Positions 48,356 to 57,493 of a stretch of DNA of 64,000 nucleotides are shown here, piece after piece (within the stretch, counting starts at the first letter, position 1; each line of letters starts with the position of its first letter). The DNA is taken from the NCBI GenBank assembly GCA_004144345.1, contig SEEL01000009.1, positions 1-64,000 on the forward strand, in the 5' to 3' direction. The notes below the pieces were generated by a model. The model had not been told where the DNA came from and did not search any database. It worked only from the letters and a program-made list of their open reading frames with translations. The position numbers were made by a program, and so were the translations under genes. This DNA is from Hyphomicrobiales bacterium (lineage in GTDB: Bacteria; Pseudomonadota; Alphaproteobacteria; Rhizobiales; Devosiaceae).

Positions 48356-49947
48356 TGGACCATCTTGCCGTTCTCCCGGTCGTTCTGCCGCTGTTTGCCG
48401 GCGCAGCCCTGACGCTGATCGACGACCGCCATCACAAGACCAAGCTCGGGATCAGCATCGCTGCGACCCTGCTGCTGGTTGTCGTCAGCCTGCTGCTGCT
48501 GGCCGAGGCGACGCAGGGGCCGACACGCATCAGCACCTACCAGCTCGGCAACTGGCCGGTGCCCTATGGCATCGTGCTGGTCGTCGACCCGCTCTCGGCA
48601 ATGATGGTGGCGCTGACCTCCGCCCTGGCGCTGGGGGCTATCATCTTCTCGGCCGCGCGCTGGCACCTTGCCGGCCAGCATTTCAACAGCCTGTTCCAGC
48701 TGCTGCTGATGGGACTGAACGGCGCCTTCCTCACGGGCGACCTGTTCAACCTCTTCGTCTTCTTCGAAGTCCTGCTGGCCGCCTCCTATGGCCTTGCGCT
48801 CCACGGCCAGGGCACATCGCGCGTCAAGGCGAGCCTCCACTATGTCGCCATCAACCTCGCGAGCTCGTCGCTGTTCCTGATCGGCGCGACGGCGATCTAC
48901 GGCGTTGCCGGGACGCTCAACATGGCCGACCTTGCGATGCGCATCCCGCTGCTGTCGGCCAGCGACCACACGCTGCTGCAGACCGGCGCCGCCATCCTCG
49001 GCGTGGCCTTCCTCGTCAAGGCGGGGATGTGGCCGCTCGGCATGTGGCTGCCAACCACCTATGCCGCGGCTGCGCCACCGGTTGCCGCGATGTTCGCCAT
49101 CCTCAGCAAGCTCGGCGTCTATGTCGTGCTCCGCCTCACCTCGCTGCTGTTCGGCGAGGGGGCCGGCCCGTCCGCACAGTTCGGCGACGCCGTGCTGCAA
49201 TATGGCGGGCTCGCCACCATCGCCTTCGGCACGATCGGCGTTCTTGCCTCGCAGGGCATCGCGCGCATCGCCTGCTTCAGCGTGATCGTGTCGTCGGGCA
49301 CCATGCTGGCCATGGTCGGGTATGATGACGCGGGCGTAACCGCGGGCGCCCTCTATTATCTCGTCAGCTCGACGCTTGGCCTCGCCTGCCTGTTCCTGCT
49401 GGTCGAACTGATGGAACGCGGCCGCTCGATGGGCGACGACGTGCTGGCGGTTACCCTCGAAGCCTATGGCGATGACGAGGAGCCTGAGCATATGCAGGAG
49501 GCGGGCGCCGCCACGCCGGGCACGTTTGCCGCGCTTGGCATCGCCTTCGTGTGCTGCGCCATCCTCATTGCCGGCATGCCGCCGCTCTCGGGTTTTCTCG
49601 GCAAGTTCGCCATGATCGGCGCCATGCTCGACCTCGGCGGCGCCAGCGGCACGGTGCCGGTGGAAGTCTGGGTGACGATCGGCATCCTGATCGCCTCGGG
49701 CCTGGCCGCGACGATTGCGCTGATGCGCAGTGGCATCAACACCTTCTGGGTGTCGCTCGAAGGGGTGATCCCGGCGGTGCGCGCGGTTGAGATTGCGCCG
49801 ATCCTGATGTTCCTCACGCTCGGCCTGCTGCTGACGGTCTATGCGCAGCCGGTGATGAGCTTCATGGAGACGGCCGCGCAGTCGCTCTACACGCAGGGCG
49901 AATACGCCAATGCGGTGTTCGGCGTGGCCGGGGGAGAACGGCCATGA
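48355..49947 (+). CDS. mrpD: Na+/H+ antiporter subunit D
   Basis: A 530-residue membrane protein homologous to NuoM/NuoN-type subunits, with about fourteen helices. FNLFVFFEVLLAASYGLALHGQ carries the conserved Glu, and KAGMWPLGMWLPTTYAAAAPPVAAMFAILSKLGVYV carries the conserved lysines. The loop near residues 365-385 is charged (EAYGDDEEPEHMQEAG). It is essential to antiport in characterised Mrp systems. Confidence 0.95.
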   Translation: MDHLAVLPVVLPLFAGAALTLIDDRHHKTKLGISIAATLLLVVVSLLLLAEATQGPTRISTYQLGNWPVPYGIVLVVDPLSAMMVALTSALALGAIIFSAARWHLAGQHFNSLFQLLLMGLNGAFLTGDLFNLFVFFEVLLAASYGLALHGQGTSRVKASLHYVAINLASSSLFLIGATAIYGVAGTLNMADLAMRIPLLSASDHTLLQTGAAILGVAFLVKAGMWPLGMWLPTTYAAAAPPVAAMFAILSKLGVYVVLRLTSLLFGEGAGPSAQFGDAVLQYGGLATIAFGTIGVLASQGIARIACFSVIVSSGTMLAMVGYDDAGVTAGALYYLVSSTLGLACLFLLVELMERGRSMGDDVLAVTLEAYGDDEEPEHMQEAGAATPGTFAALGIAFVCCAILIAGMPPLSGFLGKFAMIGAMLDLGGASGTVPVEVWVTIGILIASGLAATIALMRSGINTFWVSLEGVIPAVRAVEIAPILMFLTLGLLLTVYAQPVMSFMETAAQSLYTQGEYANAVFGVAGGERP

Positions 49948-50423
49948 TCCTGCTGAGCCGCCCCATCATCTGGCTGAGCCTCATCGTGCTGTGGCTGCTG
50001 CTGAACGGCAGCGTGGCGCCGGGGCAGATCATCCTGGGCATGATCGTCGCGACCTTTGCCTGCTGGGCCGCGTTGCCGGTGGTGCCGGGCAAGGCGCGGG
50101 TGCGCAATATCGGGACCGTGGCAGCGCTGGTGCTCGCCGTGCTGGTCGACGTGGTGAAGTCCAACATTGCGGTGCTGCGGCTGATCCTCAGCGGCCGGAC
50201 GGCCCGCTCGGCCTTCGTCGACATTCCGCTTGAGCTCACCGACGAGAACGGCCTCGCGGTTCTCGCCTGCATCGTCACGGCGACGCCGGGTAGCGCCTGG
50301 GTGCAGCACAATTCGACGCGCAATGTGGTGACCATCCATGTCCTCGACACCGCGGACGTCGACGCGTGGGCGGCCGAGTTCAGGCAGACCTATGAACGAC
50401 GATTGGTGGAGATCCTGCAATGA
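49944..50423 (+). CDS. mrpE: Na+/H+ antiporter subunit E
   Basis: A 159-residue protein with two N-terminal membrane segments and a cytoplasmic domain (IVTATPGSAWVQ, NVVTIHVLDTAD), the form of MrpE. It overlaps mrpD and mrpF by four bases each. It is needed for assembly or full activity of the complex. Confidence 0.94.
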   Translation: MILLSRPIIWLSLIVLWLLLNGSVAPGQIILGMIVATFACWAALPVVPGKARVRNIGTVAALVLAVLVDVVKSNIAVLRLILSGRTARSAFVDIPLELTDENGLAVLACIVTATPGSAWVQHNSTRNVVTIHVLDTADVDAWAAEFRQTYERRLVEILQ

Positions 50424-50701
50424 TGGCTTCCGTGATCGACTGGATCTACCTCGCCGCGCAGCTGTTCCTCGGCTTTGCCATGCTGGCGGGATGCTGGCGG
50501 CTGTTCCGCGGACCGCGCGCGCAGGACCGGATCCTCGCGCTCGACAGCGTCTATCTGAGCGCCATGCTGCTGCTCGTGACCTTCGGCATGCGCTCTGGAA
50601 CCTTGATCTATTTCGAGATTGCGCTGGTACTCGGCGCCCTGAGCTTCGTGTCGACACTGGCGCTCGCCAAATTCGTGATGCGCGGCGAGGTGATCGAATG
50701 A
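50420..50701 (+). CDS. mrpF: Na+/H+ antiporter subunit F
   Basis: A 93-residue, three-helix membrane protein with the MrpF core (FRGPRAQDRILALDSVYL, TFGMRSGTLIYFEIALVLG). It overlaps mrpE and mrpG by four bases each, in the standard A-G order. Confidence 0.94.
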   Translation: MMASVIDWIYLAAQLFLGFAMLAGCWRLFRGPRAQDRILALDSVYLSAMLLLVTFGMRSGTLIYFEIALVLGALSFVSTLALAKFVMRGEVIE

Positions 50702-51057
50702 GCGCCGTGCCGGAATGGCTGCAGCTGGTGATTGCACTCGTCGTGCTGACCGGCGCGATCGTGACTTTCATCGGCACGGTGGGGCTGGTGCGCTGGGCGA
50801 GCTTTTACCAGCGCATACATGCGCCGACGCTGGGCAGCAGCCTGGGCGCGGCGCTGATCCTCCTCGCCTCGTCGCTCTATTCGAGCTTCGCGCTGGGCCG
50901 CCCGGTGTTGCATGAAGTGCTGGTGCTGTTCTTCATCCTCGTCACCACGCCGGTGACACTGACGCTGCTGGCACGCGCCGCGCTCTATCGCGACCGCTCG
51001 GAGGGCAGCGCCGAGGTGCCGCTGCCGCCAGAGACCGAGCCGGGCACCGACCGCTAG
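50698..51057 (+). CDS. mrpG: Na+/H+ antiporter subunit G
   Basis: A 119-residue, three-helix membrane protein with the MrpG pattern (VGLVRWASFYQRIHAPTLGSSLGAALILLAS, then FFILVTTPVTLTLLARAALYR). The start at 50698 overlaps the mrpF stop. The longer frame starting at 50338 runs through mrpE and mrpF and is not real at its N-terminus. It ends the mrp operon. A weak CCGCG/CGCGG hairpin follows. Confidence 0.94.
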   Translation: MSAVPEWLQLVIALVVLTGAIVTFIGTVGLVRWASFYQRIHAPTLGSSLGAALILLASSLYSSFALGRPVLHEVLVLFFILVTTPVTLTLLARAALYRDRSEGSAEVPLPPETEPGTDR

Positions 51058-51079
51058 ACGTCGGCCGCGGGAACGCGGT

Positions 51080-51922
51080 TCAGCCCTTCACGGCGCCCTG
51101 CAGCAGGGCGGCGACGAACTGCTTCTGGAAGAGCACAAAGACGATCACCGACGGCGCGAGGATGATGAGCGAGCCGGCGCACAGCAGCGGGATGTTGGTG
51201 CCCCATTGTCCCTGGAACGCCCCCAGCGCGCCCGCCATGGTGCGCTCCAGCGGTATTTCGACGAGCACCAGCGGCAACAGGAACGAGTTCCACGTCCAGA
51301 GGAATTGCAGGATCGCCAGCGACATGATGGGCGGGCGGGCCAGCGGCACCTGGACGAGCCAGAACTGCTGCCAGGCACTGGCGCCATCGATCTCGGCGGC
51401 TTCGCTCATCTCGGCGGGCACGTTCACGAAATGCGCGCGCATCCAGTAGATCGAGAACGGCATGTACAGGCCGATGAGCGGCAGGATGATCGCGAATTTG
51501 GTGTTCAGGAGCCCCAGCCACTGTATCTCGTAGTAGAGCGGGATGATCACCACTTCGAGCGGCAGCGTCAGCCCGATGACGAACAGCAGATAGACGAACT
51601 GGCTGCCGCGCGGCGCGAGCTTGGCGAGACCGAAGCCGGCCATCGTGCCGATCAGCACCGACACCGGCACCACGCAGGCGACGATGGTGATGCTTGAGAG
51701 CAGCAGCCGGTCGAGCTTGGCGGCGACGAAGGCGTCGACGAAATTGCTCCATTGCGGATCGGCCGGCCATTGCAGGCCCGGCGGATAGGTGCCCGAGGGG
51801 GCGAGTGCCGCCGAGAACATGGTGATGAACGGCAGCAGCGTGACGAGCATCAGGGCAATGAGAATGGCGCGGGCCGCGAATGCGCCGATCGGCGCGGCCC
51901 TTGCCGTCGAGGCCAGGCTCAT
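51080..51922 (-). CDS. Carbohydrate ABC transporter permease (UgpE/MalG-like)
   Basis: A 280-residue membrane protein from ATG 51922, with six helices. The EAA loop SEAAEIDGASAWQQFWLVQVPLARP contacts the ATPase, and GLYMPFSIYWMRAHFVNVP precedes it. It overlaps the partner permease by four bases. A frame extending to 52351 covers the partner gene and is spurious at its start. No ATPase gene lies in the locus, so a shared MsmK/UgpC-type ATPase must come from elsewhere. Confidence 0.92.
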   Translation of the reverse strand: MSLASTARAAPIGAFAARAILIALMLVTLLPFITMFSAALAPSGTYPPGLQWPADPQWSNFVDAFVAAKLDRLLLSSITIVACVVPVSVLIGTMAGFGLAKLAPRGSQFVYLLFVIGLTLPLEVVIIPLYYEIQWLGLLNTKFAIILPLIGLYMPFSIYWMRAHFVNVPAEMSEAAEIDGASAWQQFWLVQVPLARPPIMSLAILQFLWTWNSFLLPLVLVEIPLERTMAGALGAFQGQWGTNIPLLCAGSLIILAPSVIVFVLFQKQFVAALLQGAVKG

Positions 51923-52848
51923 CGGCGCCGCTCCCGCATGATCCACTGAATGGGCAGGATGCAGACGATCACGAGGATCATCAGCACGATGGCCAGCGCC
52001 GAGGCGAGGCCGACCTGCCGGTGTGCAAACGCGAGGCGATATATTTCCAAGCCGGGCACGTTGGTAGACCCGCCCGGTCCGCCGCCGGTCGCGATGTAGA
52101 CAATGTCGAAGCTTGCCAGCGCCGCGATCACGGTCACGGTGATGCAGACGCCGATCTCCTGGCGCAGGCCGGGAACGGTGACATAGATGAACTCGTCCCA
52201 GCCCGATGCGCCATCGAGCTTGGCGGCCTCGTAGAGCGTGGGGTCGATCTTGGCGATGCCGGTCACCAGCAGCATGGTGCACAGCCCGAGCAGCACCCAG
52301 GCGCCGATGATGCCGACCGCCGGCAGGGCGAAGTCGAAATCGCCGAGCCAACCGCGCGTCCAGCCGCCGAGGCCTACGGCGCTGAGCAGCTGATTGACCA
52401 CGCCGTTCGACGCCAGCATCCAGCTCCAGGCGATGCCGGCCGCGACGAGCGGAATGACCTGCGGGACAAAGAGGATGGTGCGCGCGGTGGTGCCGAACGG
52501 CCCGTTCAGATGCTGGCGGATGATCTGCGCGACGCCGAGGCCGATGCCGACCGGCAGCAGCGAGAAATAGAGGACCAGCTGAAAGGCGTTGCCGATGGTC
52601 GAGAGCAGATCGGGTTCGGTGAGAACCGTGATGTAATTCTGGAGGCCACGGAACTGCGCGGCGCCGATGCCATTCCAGCGCAGCAGCGAGTAATAGGCCG
52701 TCATGCCGATGGGGATGAGCACGAACGCGCTGTAGAACAGCAGCGCCGGTGCAATGAACAGCCAGGCCACAAAGGTACCGCGACCCCGATTTGACGTTCG
52801 GGGTCGCGGGCCTGGCCGTCGAGAGATCGACGTAGTGTCAGTCATCAA
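51919..52848 (-). CDS. Carbohydrate ABC transporter permease (UgpA/MalF-like)
   Basis: A 309-residue membrane protein with a basic N-terminus (RRPGPRPRTSNRGRG), six helices and an EAA loop (YEAAKLDGASGWDEFIYVTVPGLRQEIG). It forms the channel with the product of 51080-51922. It lies 17 bp after the binding-protein gene on the same strand. Confidence 0.92.
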   Translation of the reverse strand: MMTDTTSISRRPGPRPRTSNRGRGTFVAWLFIAPALLFYSAFVLIPIGMTAYYSLLRWNGIGAAQFRGLQNYITVLTEPDLLSTIGNAFQLVLYFSLLPVGIGLGVAQIIRQHLNGPFGTTARTILFVPQVIPLVAAGIAWSWMLASNGVVNQLLSAVGLGGWTRGWLGDFDFALPAVGIIGAWVLLGLCTMLLVTGIAKIDPTLYEAAKLDGASGWDEFIYVTVPGLRQEIGVCITVTVIAALASFDIVYIATGGGPGGSTNVPGLEIYRLAFAHRQVGLASALAIVLMILVIVCILPIQWIMRERRR

Positions 52849-52865
52849 TCACGCAGTGGACCGAG

Positions 52866-54170
52866 TTATCGCGAGAGCTGCTTCTCATACTCTGCCTGCA
52901 CCGACTTGAGTACGGTGGCCGCATCCGTCCGGCCGCCGACCAGAAGCTGCAGCTGCGGCGTCCAGCCTTCGGCGAAGATCGCGCCGGTGGCATTGGCGAT
53001 GAAGTCCATCGCGCCATTGTCGCCCGCCAGCACATTGCCGGCGGTCAGCGTGGCTTCAGTGACCGAGCCCGGGGCAACGGCCGGGATCGGCAGATCCGGC
53101 GGACCGCCGGGGTTGGAGCCACCGACCTCGACGTTGATCTTGCGCGCCTGCTCGTTGGTCGCGACCCAATTGAGGAAGAACGCCGCGCAATCGGGGTTCT
53201 TCGCCTTGGCGCCGATGCCGTAGGTGAGCGGAGCCGACATCGCGGCATGCTTGGCCCCGGCGACGGCTGGCGGCATCAGGAAGAAGCCCGCATTGCCCGC
53301 CATCTGCTTGTCGAGATTCCCCGACTCCCAGTCGCCATTGAACAGGAACAGGCCGGTGCCGCCGATGAACAGGCCCATATTGGCGCCGTAGTCGATCGAG
53401 TTCGCATCAGCCGGGAAATAGCCCGCCTTGATCCACTTCTCGAGATGCTCGGTCGCCTGGAGGTTCGACGGCGTGTCGATGGTGGCGCCGGGCTTCTGGA
53501 AGATCCAGTCGTTGATCGGCGTCGCGTCGCCATAGGCGCCCATGAGGTTCTGCAGCGGGAAGGCGAGACCGGCGGTCGGCGCGTTCCATTCCTGGATCGG
53601 CTGGATCCCGGCGGCCTTGGCCTTTTCGAGCAGCCCATCGAGCTCGGCAAGGGTCTTGGGCGCCTCGGTCATGCCGATCTGCGCCGCGAGGGCCTTGTTG
53701 TAGAACACGCCGGTGAGACTGTAGTTGAGGCCCATCGAATAGAGCGAGCCTTCGCCGCGCGGGCGGCCGGATTCGTGGATGCGCAACTGCACCAGCTGCG
53801 ACGCGGGGAATTTGTCCCAGCCGAATTCGGTGAAATAGCCATCGAGATTCTTGAGCAGGCCGTCGACCACCAGATCGCTGATGCTGGGCAGGCGGATCAG
53901 GTCCGGCGCATTGTCACCCGCGAGCACGCGCGGGCTGTTCTCCATCAGATTGGCGAACTGGTCTTCCTTGATGTCGAACGTGACATTGGGGAACTGCTTG
54001 GTGAACTCTTCGGCAAGCCGGGTCGGCAGCGGAAAGCCCGTTTCGAAATAGCTGTTCAGCACGACGGGGTCGGCACCGCAGCTCGGCGCAGCTAGCGCCA
54101 TGGTGCTGGTTGAAACGCTCGAAAGTGCGGCGACGATACCGACGGTCCAGAGAGATGAAACCCTCATCAT
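52866..54170 (-). CDS. Carbohydrate ABC transporter substrate-binding protein (family 1)
   Basis: A 434-residue precursor from ATG 54170, or 54167 three bases on, both served by GGAGGAGG. The signal peptide ends MALAA. The fold is that of maltose-type binding proteins (VVLNSYFETGFPLPTRLAEEFTKQFPNVTFDIKE, NGDWESGNLDKQMAGNAGFFLMP). The repeat TGCTAAA-N4-TTTAGCA lies 39 bp upstream, so this operon is probably repressed by the LacI protein at 56483. Neighbouring GH32-like and hydrolase genes suggest a fructoside or acylated oligosaccharide as ligand. Confidence 0.9.
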   Translation of the reverse strand: MMRVSSLWTVGIVAALSSVSTSTMALAAPSCGADPVVLNSYFETGFPLPTRLAEEFTKQFPNVTFDIKEDQFANLMENSPRVLAGDNAPDLIRLPSISDLVVDGLLKNLDGYFTEFGWDKFPASQLVQLRIHESGRPRGEGSLYSMGLNYSLTGVFYNKALAAQIGMTEAPKTLAELDGLLEKAKAAGIQPIQEWNAPTAGLAFPLQNLMGAYGDATPINDWIFQKPGATIDTPSNLQATEHLEKWIKAGYFPADANSIDYGANMGLFIGGTGLFLFNGDWESGNLDKQMAGNAGFFLMPPAVAGAKHAAMSAPLTYGIGAKAKNPDCAAFFLNWVATNEQARKINVEVGGSNPGGPPDLPIPAVAPGSVTEATLTAGNVLAGDNGAMDFIANATGAIFAEGWTPQLQLLVGGRTDAATVLKSVQAEYEKQLSR

Positions 54171-54208
54171 GTCCTCCTCCTGATGGGTGCGACAGTATCT
54201 CGAACTGT

Positions 54209-54226
54209 TGCTAAAAGGATTTAGCA
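54209..54226. promoter_or_regulatory. LacI-type operator 1 (TGCTAAA-N4-TTTAGCA)
   Basis: TGCTAAAAGGATTTAGCA is a perfect 7+7 inverted repeat upstream of the binding-protein gene and just downstream of the serine hydrolase stop. It implies a separate, repressible promoter for the transport genes. The identical arms at 56395-56412 strengthen the call. Confidence 0.8.
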
Positions 54227-54272
54227 CTAGGTTTCGTGGCGGTGTCAAGGCGCGTCGCGCGCGACTGTCCGG

Positions 54273-55433
54273 TCAGCCCAGAATCTGCCGCAGCGCATCG
54301 ATGATCGCAGTGGCGCGATCATCGTTTCCGGCCTCCAGCCAGTTGGTAATGAAGGCAAAGCCGATTGCATGCTCCGGATCGGCAAAGGCCGACTGCCCCC
54401 CTGCCCCGTCATGCCCAAAGCTCGTGGCGGTGAGATAGCGCCGTGCCTCCGAATCGAGCTGGAAGCCCATTCCCCAGCGCGCATAGGGTGGTGGCGCGTC
54501 AAAGACCGGCGGGCCCGCCGATGCGGCGCGTGTCGCCAGCGCTACGGTTCCGGGCTGCAGGAGTTGCACGCCTGCCGTCGGCGTCACGGTGGCCGACCAG
54601 ATCGACGCAAGAGCCGATGCGGTTGCGATGCCACCCGCGCCGGGTATTTCCGCCGATTGCAACCGGCGGTCGTTGAAGGCGCCCGAGGACGTCACCAAGG
54701 TTGGCGGCAAGGCGCCGCCCAGCGTCATGGCGCGGTAGGGCCAGTTGGGCGCCACAGCATCACGCGCCGCCTCCGCGTCCCAGAAATTCTCCAGCGTCGG
54801 GGCAAGCTGCAGATGCGCGACCTGCCCCTCAAAGCCGGACGGCAGGCCGATCCAGGCCGGCACATCGAGTGGCGCCGTGACGGCCTCGGCGAAGCAGGTG
54901 CCGACGCTCTGTCCCGCGACGCGGCGGATGATCTCGCCCGCCAGCCAACCATGCGTGATGGCGTGGTAGGCATAGCCGCTACCGGGCGACCACAACGGGC
55001 TCTGTCTTGCAAGGCGCGAGGTGGGCACGGACCAGTCGAGCAGATCGTCGAACGACCAGGCATCGGCCGGCGCCGACAGCCCGGCGCGGTGCGCCAGCAC
55101 ATCGCCGACGGTGATCCGGTCCTTGCCGCCTGCGGCGAACTCCGGCCAGTAGCGGGCGACCGGCGCGGCATAGTCGAGCCGGCCCTCTTCGACCAGCCTG
55201 GCCGCCAGAATGGAGACAAGACCCTTGGTGCAGGAGAAGATCACGGAGGCCGTCGACTCGCCCCATGCCGCTTGGGCCCGTTCGTCAGCGGTGCCGCCCC
55301 ACAGGCTCACCACTTCCTCGCCCTTGTGCCTTATGGCAAGGGCCGCGCCCATGGTCGGCCGGCCGTCGAAGGCCCGGGCGAATGCATCGGCGACGCTCTC
55401 GAAGCCGGCGGCCACCCTGCCCTGTATGCTCAT
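54273..55433 (-). CDS. Serine hydrolase of the beta-lactamase class C / esterase EstB family
   Basis: A 386-residue protein without a signal peptide. The S-x-x-K motif is SCTK (about residues 68-71), the Tyr motif YAYH lies near residue 156, and FGHDGAGG stands at the third motif position (about 342). Such proteins are usually esterases or amidases and not beta-lactamases. Its ATG at 55433 overlaps the stop of the GH32-like gene by one base, so they are coupled. Removal of an ester or acyl group from an imported sugar is plausible. Confidence 0.87.
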   Translation of the reverse strand: MSIQGRVAAGFESVADAFARAFDGRPTMGAALAIRHKGEEVVSLWGGTADERAQAAWGESTASVIFSCTKGLVSILAARLVEEGRLDYAAPVARYWPEFAAGGKDRITVGDVLAHRAGLSAPADAWSFDDLLDWSVPTSRLARQSPLWSPGSGYAYHAITHGWLAGEIIRRVAGQSVGTCFAEAVTAPLDVPAWIGLPSGFEGQVAHLQLAPTLENFWDAEAARDAVAPNWPYRAMTLGGALPPTLVTSSGAFNDRRLQSAEIPGAGGIATASALASIWSATVTPTAGVQLLQPGTVALATRAASAGPPVFDAPPPYARWGMGFQLDSEARRYLTATSFGHDGAGGQSAFADPEHAIGFAFITNWLEAGNDDRATAIIDALRQILG

Positions 55434-56383
55434 CAGGCCGCGCCCCGGAGGCCCAGCCCGCCATCCGCGTCGACGGACAGCGGAATGGGATCGCTGACGC
55501 CGCCGACGAAGGGACTGTCATTGCGAAAGCCCATGAGCGCCCATTCGCCATTTCGCTGGCAGACGAAACGTCCGGCGTAGAGACTTTGCGGCGCCAGCAG
55601 CCTTGCGCGCGAGGTATCGATGGGACCGGTGAAACTGTCGACGGGAATGTACCAGATGCCGCCCATGGTGCCGGCCAGCTTGCCGGAAAGGCGCGGCGTG
55701 TCGCAGCAGAATAGAATGTAGTTCCTGCCGCCGATGGTCGCGGTCTGGAACACTTCGAGATGCGCGAAGTCGATATCGGCCGCGCTCAGCGGTGGCCTTA
55801 CTTCCCAGTGCTCCATGTCGGTCGACACGGCATGGCCGACGACGCCGCGCCGCATGTCGTCGCCATGGTTGGCGCGTGCGGTGATGAGCATGTGCCAGTT
55901 CTTCCCATCGGCATCGGGAAACACCCACGGGTCGCGCCAGGCTTCTTCCGGCCATGACGAGCTGCCGAGGGTTTCATACCAGCGCGGGTCGGCGGCGACG
56001 ATCGGTCCGGGCTGCTTCGTCCAGCTGTAGAGGTCGTCGGACACGGCAAGCCCGATGGTCTCGATATTGGTGTTGCGATCCGGCGAGAGGAAGCGCGAGC
56101 CGGTGTAATAGAGGCGCCATTTGCCGTCCGCGCCCTGCACGACGCTGCCCGTCCAGTTCGCGGTGTCGTCGAAGCTGCCAGCGGGACCGGGCTCGAAGAT
56201 GCGGCCGTGATCGGTCCAGTCGCGCAGATCCACCGACGTAGCGTGGCCAATCCGGGCGTTGCGGTGGCGCAGATCGGGATCGCCAAGAGATTTGGGCGCG
56301 TGGAGATAAAAGAGGTGATACCGCTCGCCATCATCGGCCAGCCAGAAATCCCAGACCCAGTGATCGGCCAGTTGAAAGCTCAC
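55433..56383 (-). CDS. Glycoside hydrolase, GH32-like (beta-fructosidase superfamily)
   Basis: The GTG at 56383 follows AAGAGGACGAGC and gives 316 residues without a signal peptide. The longer frame to 57451 is antisense to the LacI gene and spurious. The five-bladed propeller pattern of clan GH-J/F is seen in HWVWDFWLADDGERYHLFYLHAP (first Asp as nucleophile), WTGSVV, AWRDPWVF (RDP motif) and LEVFQTA (candidate acid/base Glu). There is no C-terminal GH32 sandwich, so it is short for the family. It probably acts in the cytoplasm on an imported fructoside. A LacI-type operator lies 12 bp before its start. Confidence 0.82.
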   Translation of the reverse strand: MSFQLADHWVWDFWLADDGERYHLFYLHAPKSLGDPDLRHRNARIGHATSVDLRDWTDHGRIFEPGPAGSFDDTANWTGSVVQGADGKWRLYYTGSRFLSPDRNTNIETIGLAVSDDLYSWTKQPGPIVAADPRWYETLGSSSWPEEAWRDPWVFPDADGKNWHMLITARANHGDDMRRGVVGHAVSTDMEHWEVRPPLSAADIDFAHLEVFQTATIGGRNYILFCCDTPRLSGKLAGTMGGIWYIPVDSFTGPIDTSRARLLAPQSLYAGRFVCQRNGEWALMGFRNDSPFVGGVSDPIPLSVDADGGLGLRGAA

Positions 56384-56394
56384 GCTCGTCCTCT

Positions 56395-56412
56395 TGCTAA
56401 ATGGTTTTAGCA
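56395..56412. promoter_or_regulatory. LacI-type operator 2 (TGCTAAA-N4-TTTAGCA)
   Basis: TGCTAAATGGTTTTAGCA is a perfect 7+7 inverted repeat in the 99-bp region between the divergent GH32-like and LacI genes. It can control both. Arms are identical to those at 54209-54226; only the 4-base spacer differs. Confidence 0.82.
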
Positions 56413-56482
56413 GTTGCAACCTTGGCAGACACGTTGTCAACCTGATACGCGGGACGCGAGCGGGGGCAAGGCAGACGCTTTG

Positions 56483-57490
56483 GTGAAGAAACGGGTAACT
56501 TTGGCCGACGTGGCCCGCCTCGCCGGGCTCTCGTCGACGGCGGCGTCGATGATCCTCACGGGTCGTCCCGACACGCGCCTCTCGGCCGAAGCGCATGAGC
56601 GGGTGCATGCCGCGGCGGCGCAGCTTGGCTACCGCCCCAACATCGCGGCGCGGGCCCTGCGCACAGACAAGACGCGCACGATTGCCTTCATCTCCGACTA
56701 TGTGGCGACGACACGCTTTGCGAGCGGCCTCATTCGTGGCGCGCTCGATGCGGCCGAGAAGGCCAACCATGTGATGCTGGTGCTCGAAACCGGTGGCGAA
56801 CCGGCGCGCGAGGTGCAGGCCATCGAGGCGGCGCTTGACCGCCAGGTCGACGGCATTGTCTTTGCGGCGATGCGGTCGCGCGAGATTTTCGTCCCCGACG
56901 TTCCGGCCAACACCCAGGTGGTGATGCTCAACGGCACCAGCGCCAAGTACCGCAACTCGGTGCTCGCCGACGAGTTCGCGGGCGGGCGGGCGGCGGTGGA
57001 GGCGCTGCTTGCCCGGGGAATGGGCCAGCAGATCGCCCTGATCGGCCACAATGAACTGGCCGAGCGTGGGCTGTTCCGCTCGGAAACGGTCGAGAAGCGC
57101 TTTGCAGGCATCCGGCACGCGATGGAGGAGCACAAGCTGGCGTTCGTCGCCGAGGAGAGCTGCTGGGAGTGGGAGCCGCATCACGGCTATGAGCTGGTCC
57201 GCAAGCTGCTGAAGCAGGGACCTAAATTCACCGCCCTGCTCTGCCTCAATGACCGCCTCGCCTTTGGCGCCTACCAGGCGCTGGCGGAAGCCGGCCTGCG
57301 CATCCCTACCGACGTCGCCGTCATGGGCTTCGACAATGACGAACTCGCCTCCTATCTCCGCCCGGGACTGACGACGGTCGCGCTGCCGCATGAAGAAATG
57401 GGCCGCAAGGCGGTGTCGCTGATGATGGGCGATGACGAGCCTCGCGAGCATCTGATCGATATGCCGCTGGTCGTGCGCGGCTCGATCTAG
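56483..57490 (+). CDS. LacI family transcriptional regulator
   Basis: I chose the GTG at 56483, which puts the LacI helix-turn-helix at residues 4-23 (VTLADVARLAGLSSTAASMI), as is usual. The 335-residue protein continues with a hinge helix (PNIAARALR) and a sugar-binding core (TIAFISDYVATTRFASGLIRGALDAAEKANH, VPANTQVVMLNG, VAVMGFDNDELASYLRPGLTTV). It is divergent from the GH32-like gene and most likely binds the two TGCTAAA-N4-TTTAGCA sites as a sugar-responsive repressor. Confidence 0.93.
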   Translation: MKKRVTLADVARLAGLSSTAASMILTGRPDTRLSAEAHERVHAAAAQLGYRPNIAARALRTDKTRTIAFISDYVATTRFASGLIRGALDAAEKANHVMLVLETGGEPAREVQAIEAALDRQVDGIVFAAMRSREIFVPDVPANTQVVMLNGTSAKYRNSVLADEFAGGRAAVEALLARGMGQQIALIGHNELAERGLFRSETVEKRFAGIRHAMEEHKLAFVAEESCWEWEPHHGYELVRKLLKQGPKFTALLCLNDRLAFGAYQALAEAGLRIPTDVAVMGFDNDELASYLRPGLTTVALPHEEMGRKAVSLMMGDDEPREHLIDMPLVVRGSI

Positions 57491-57493
57491 GGC

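Noticed and set aside
54273-55433. Beta-lactamase resistance gene
   Set aside because: The S-x-x-K motif is shared with esterases. There is no signal peptide, and the gene is coupled to a sugar hydrolase in a LacI-controlled locus.
55433-57451. Minus-strand frame of 672 codons that could be read as a large fusion protein
   Set aside because: Only the last 316 codons are the GH32-like gene. The rest is antisense to the LacI gene. The GTG at 56383 with its ribosome binding site is the sensible start.
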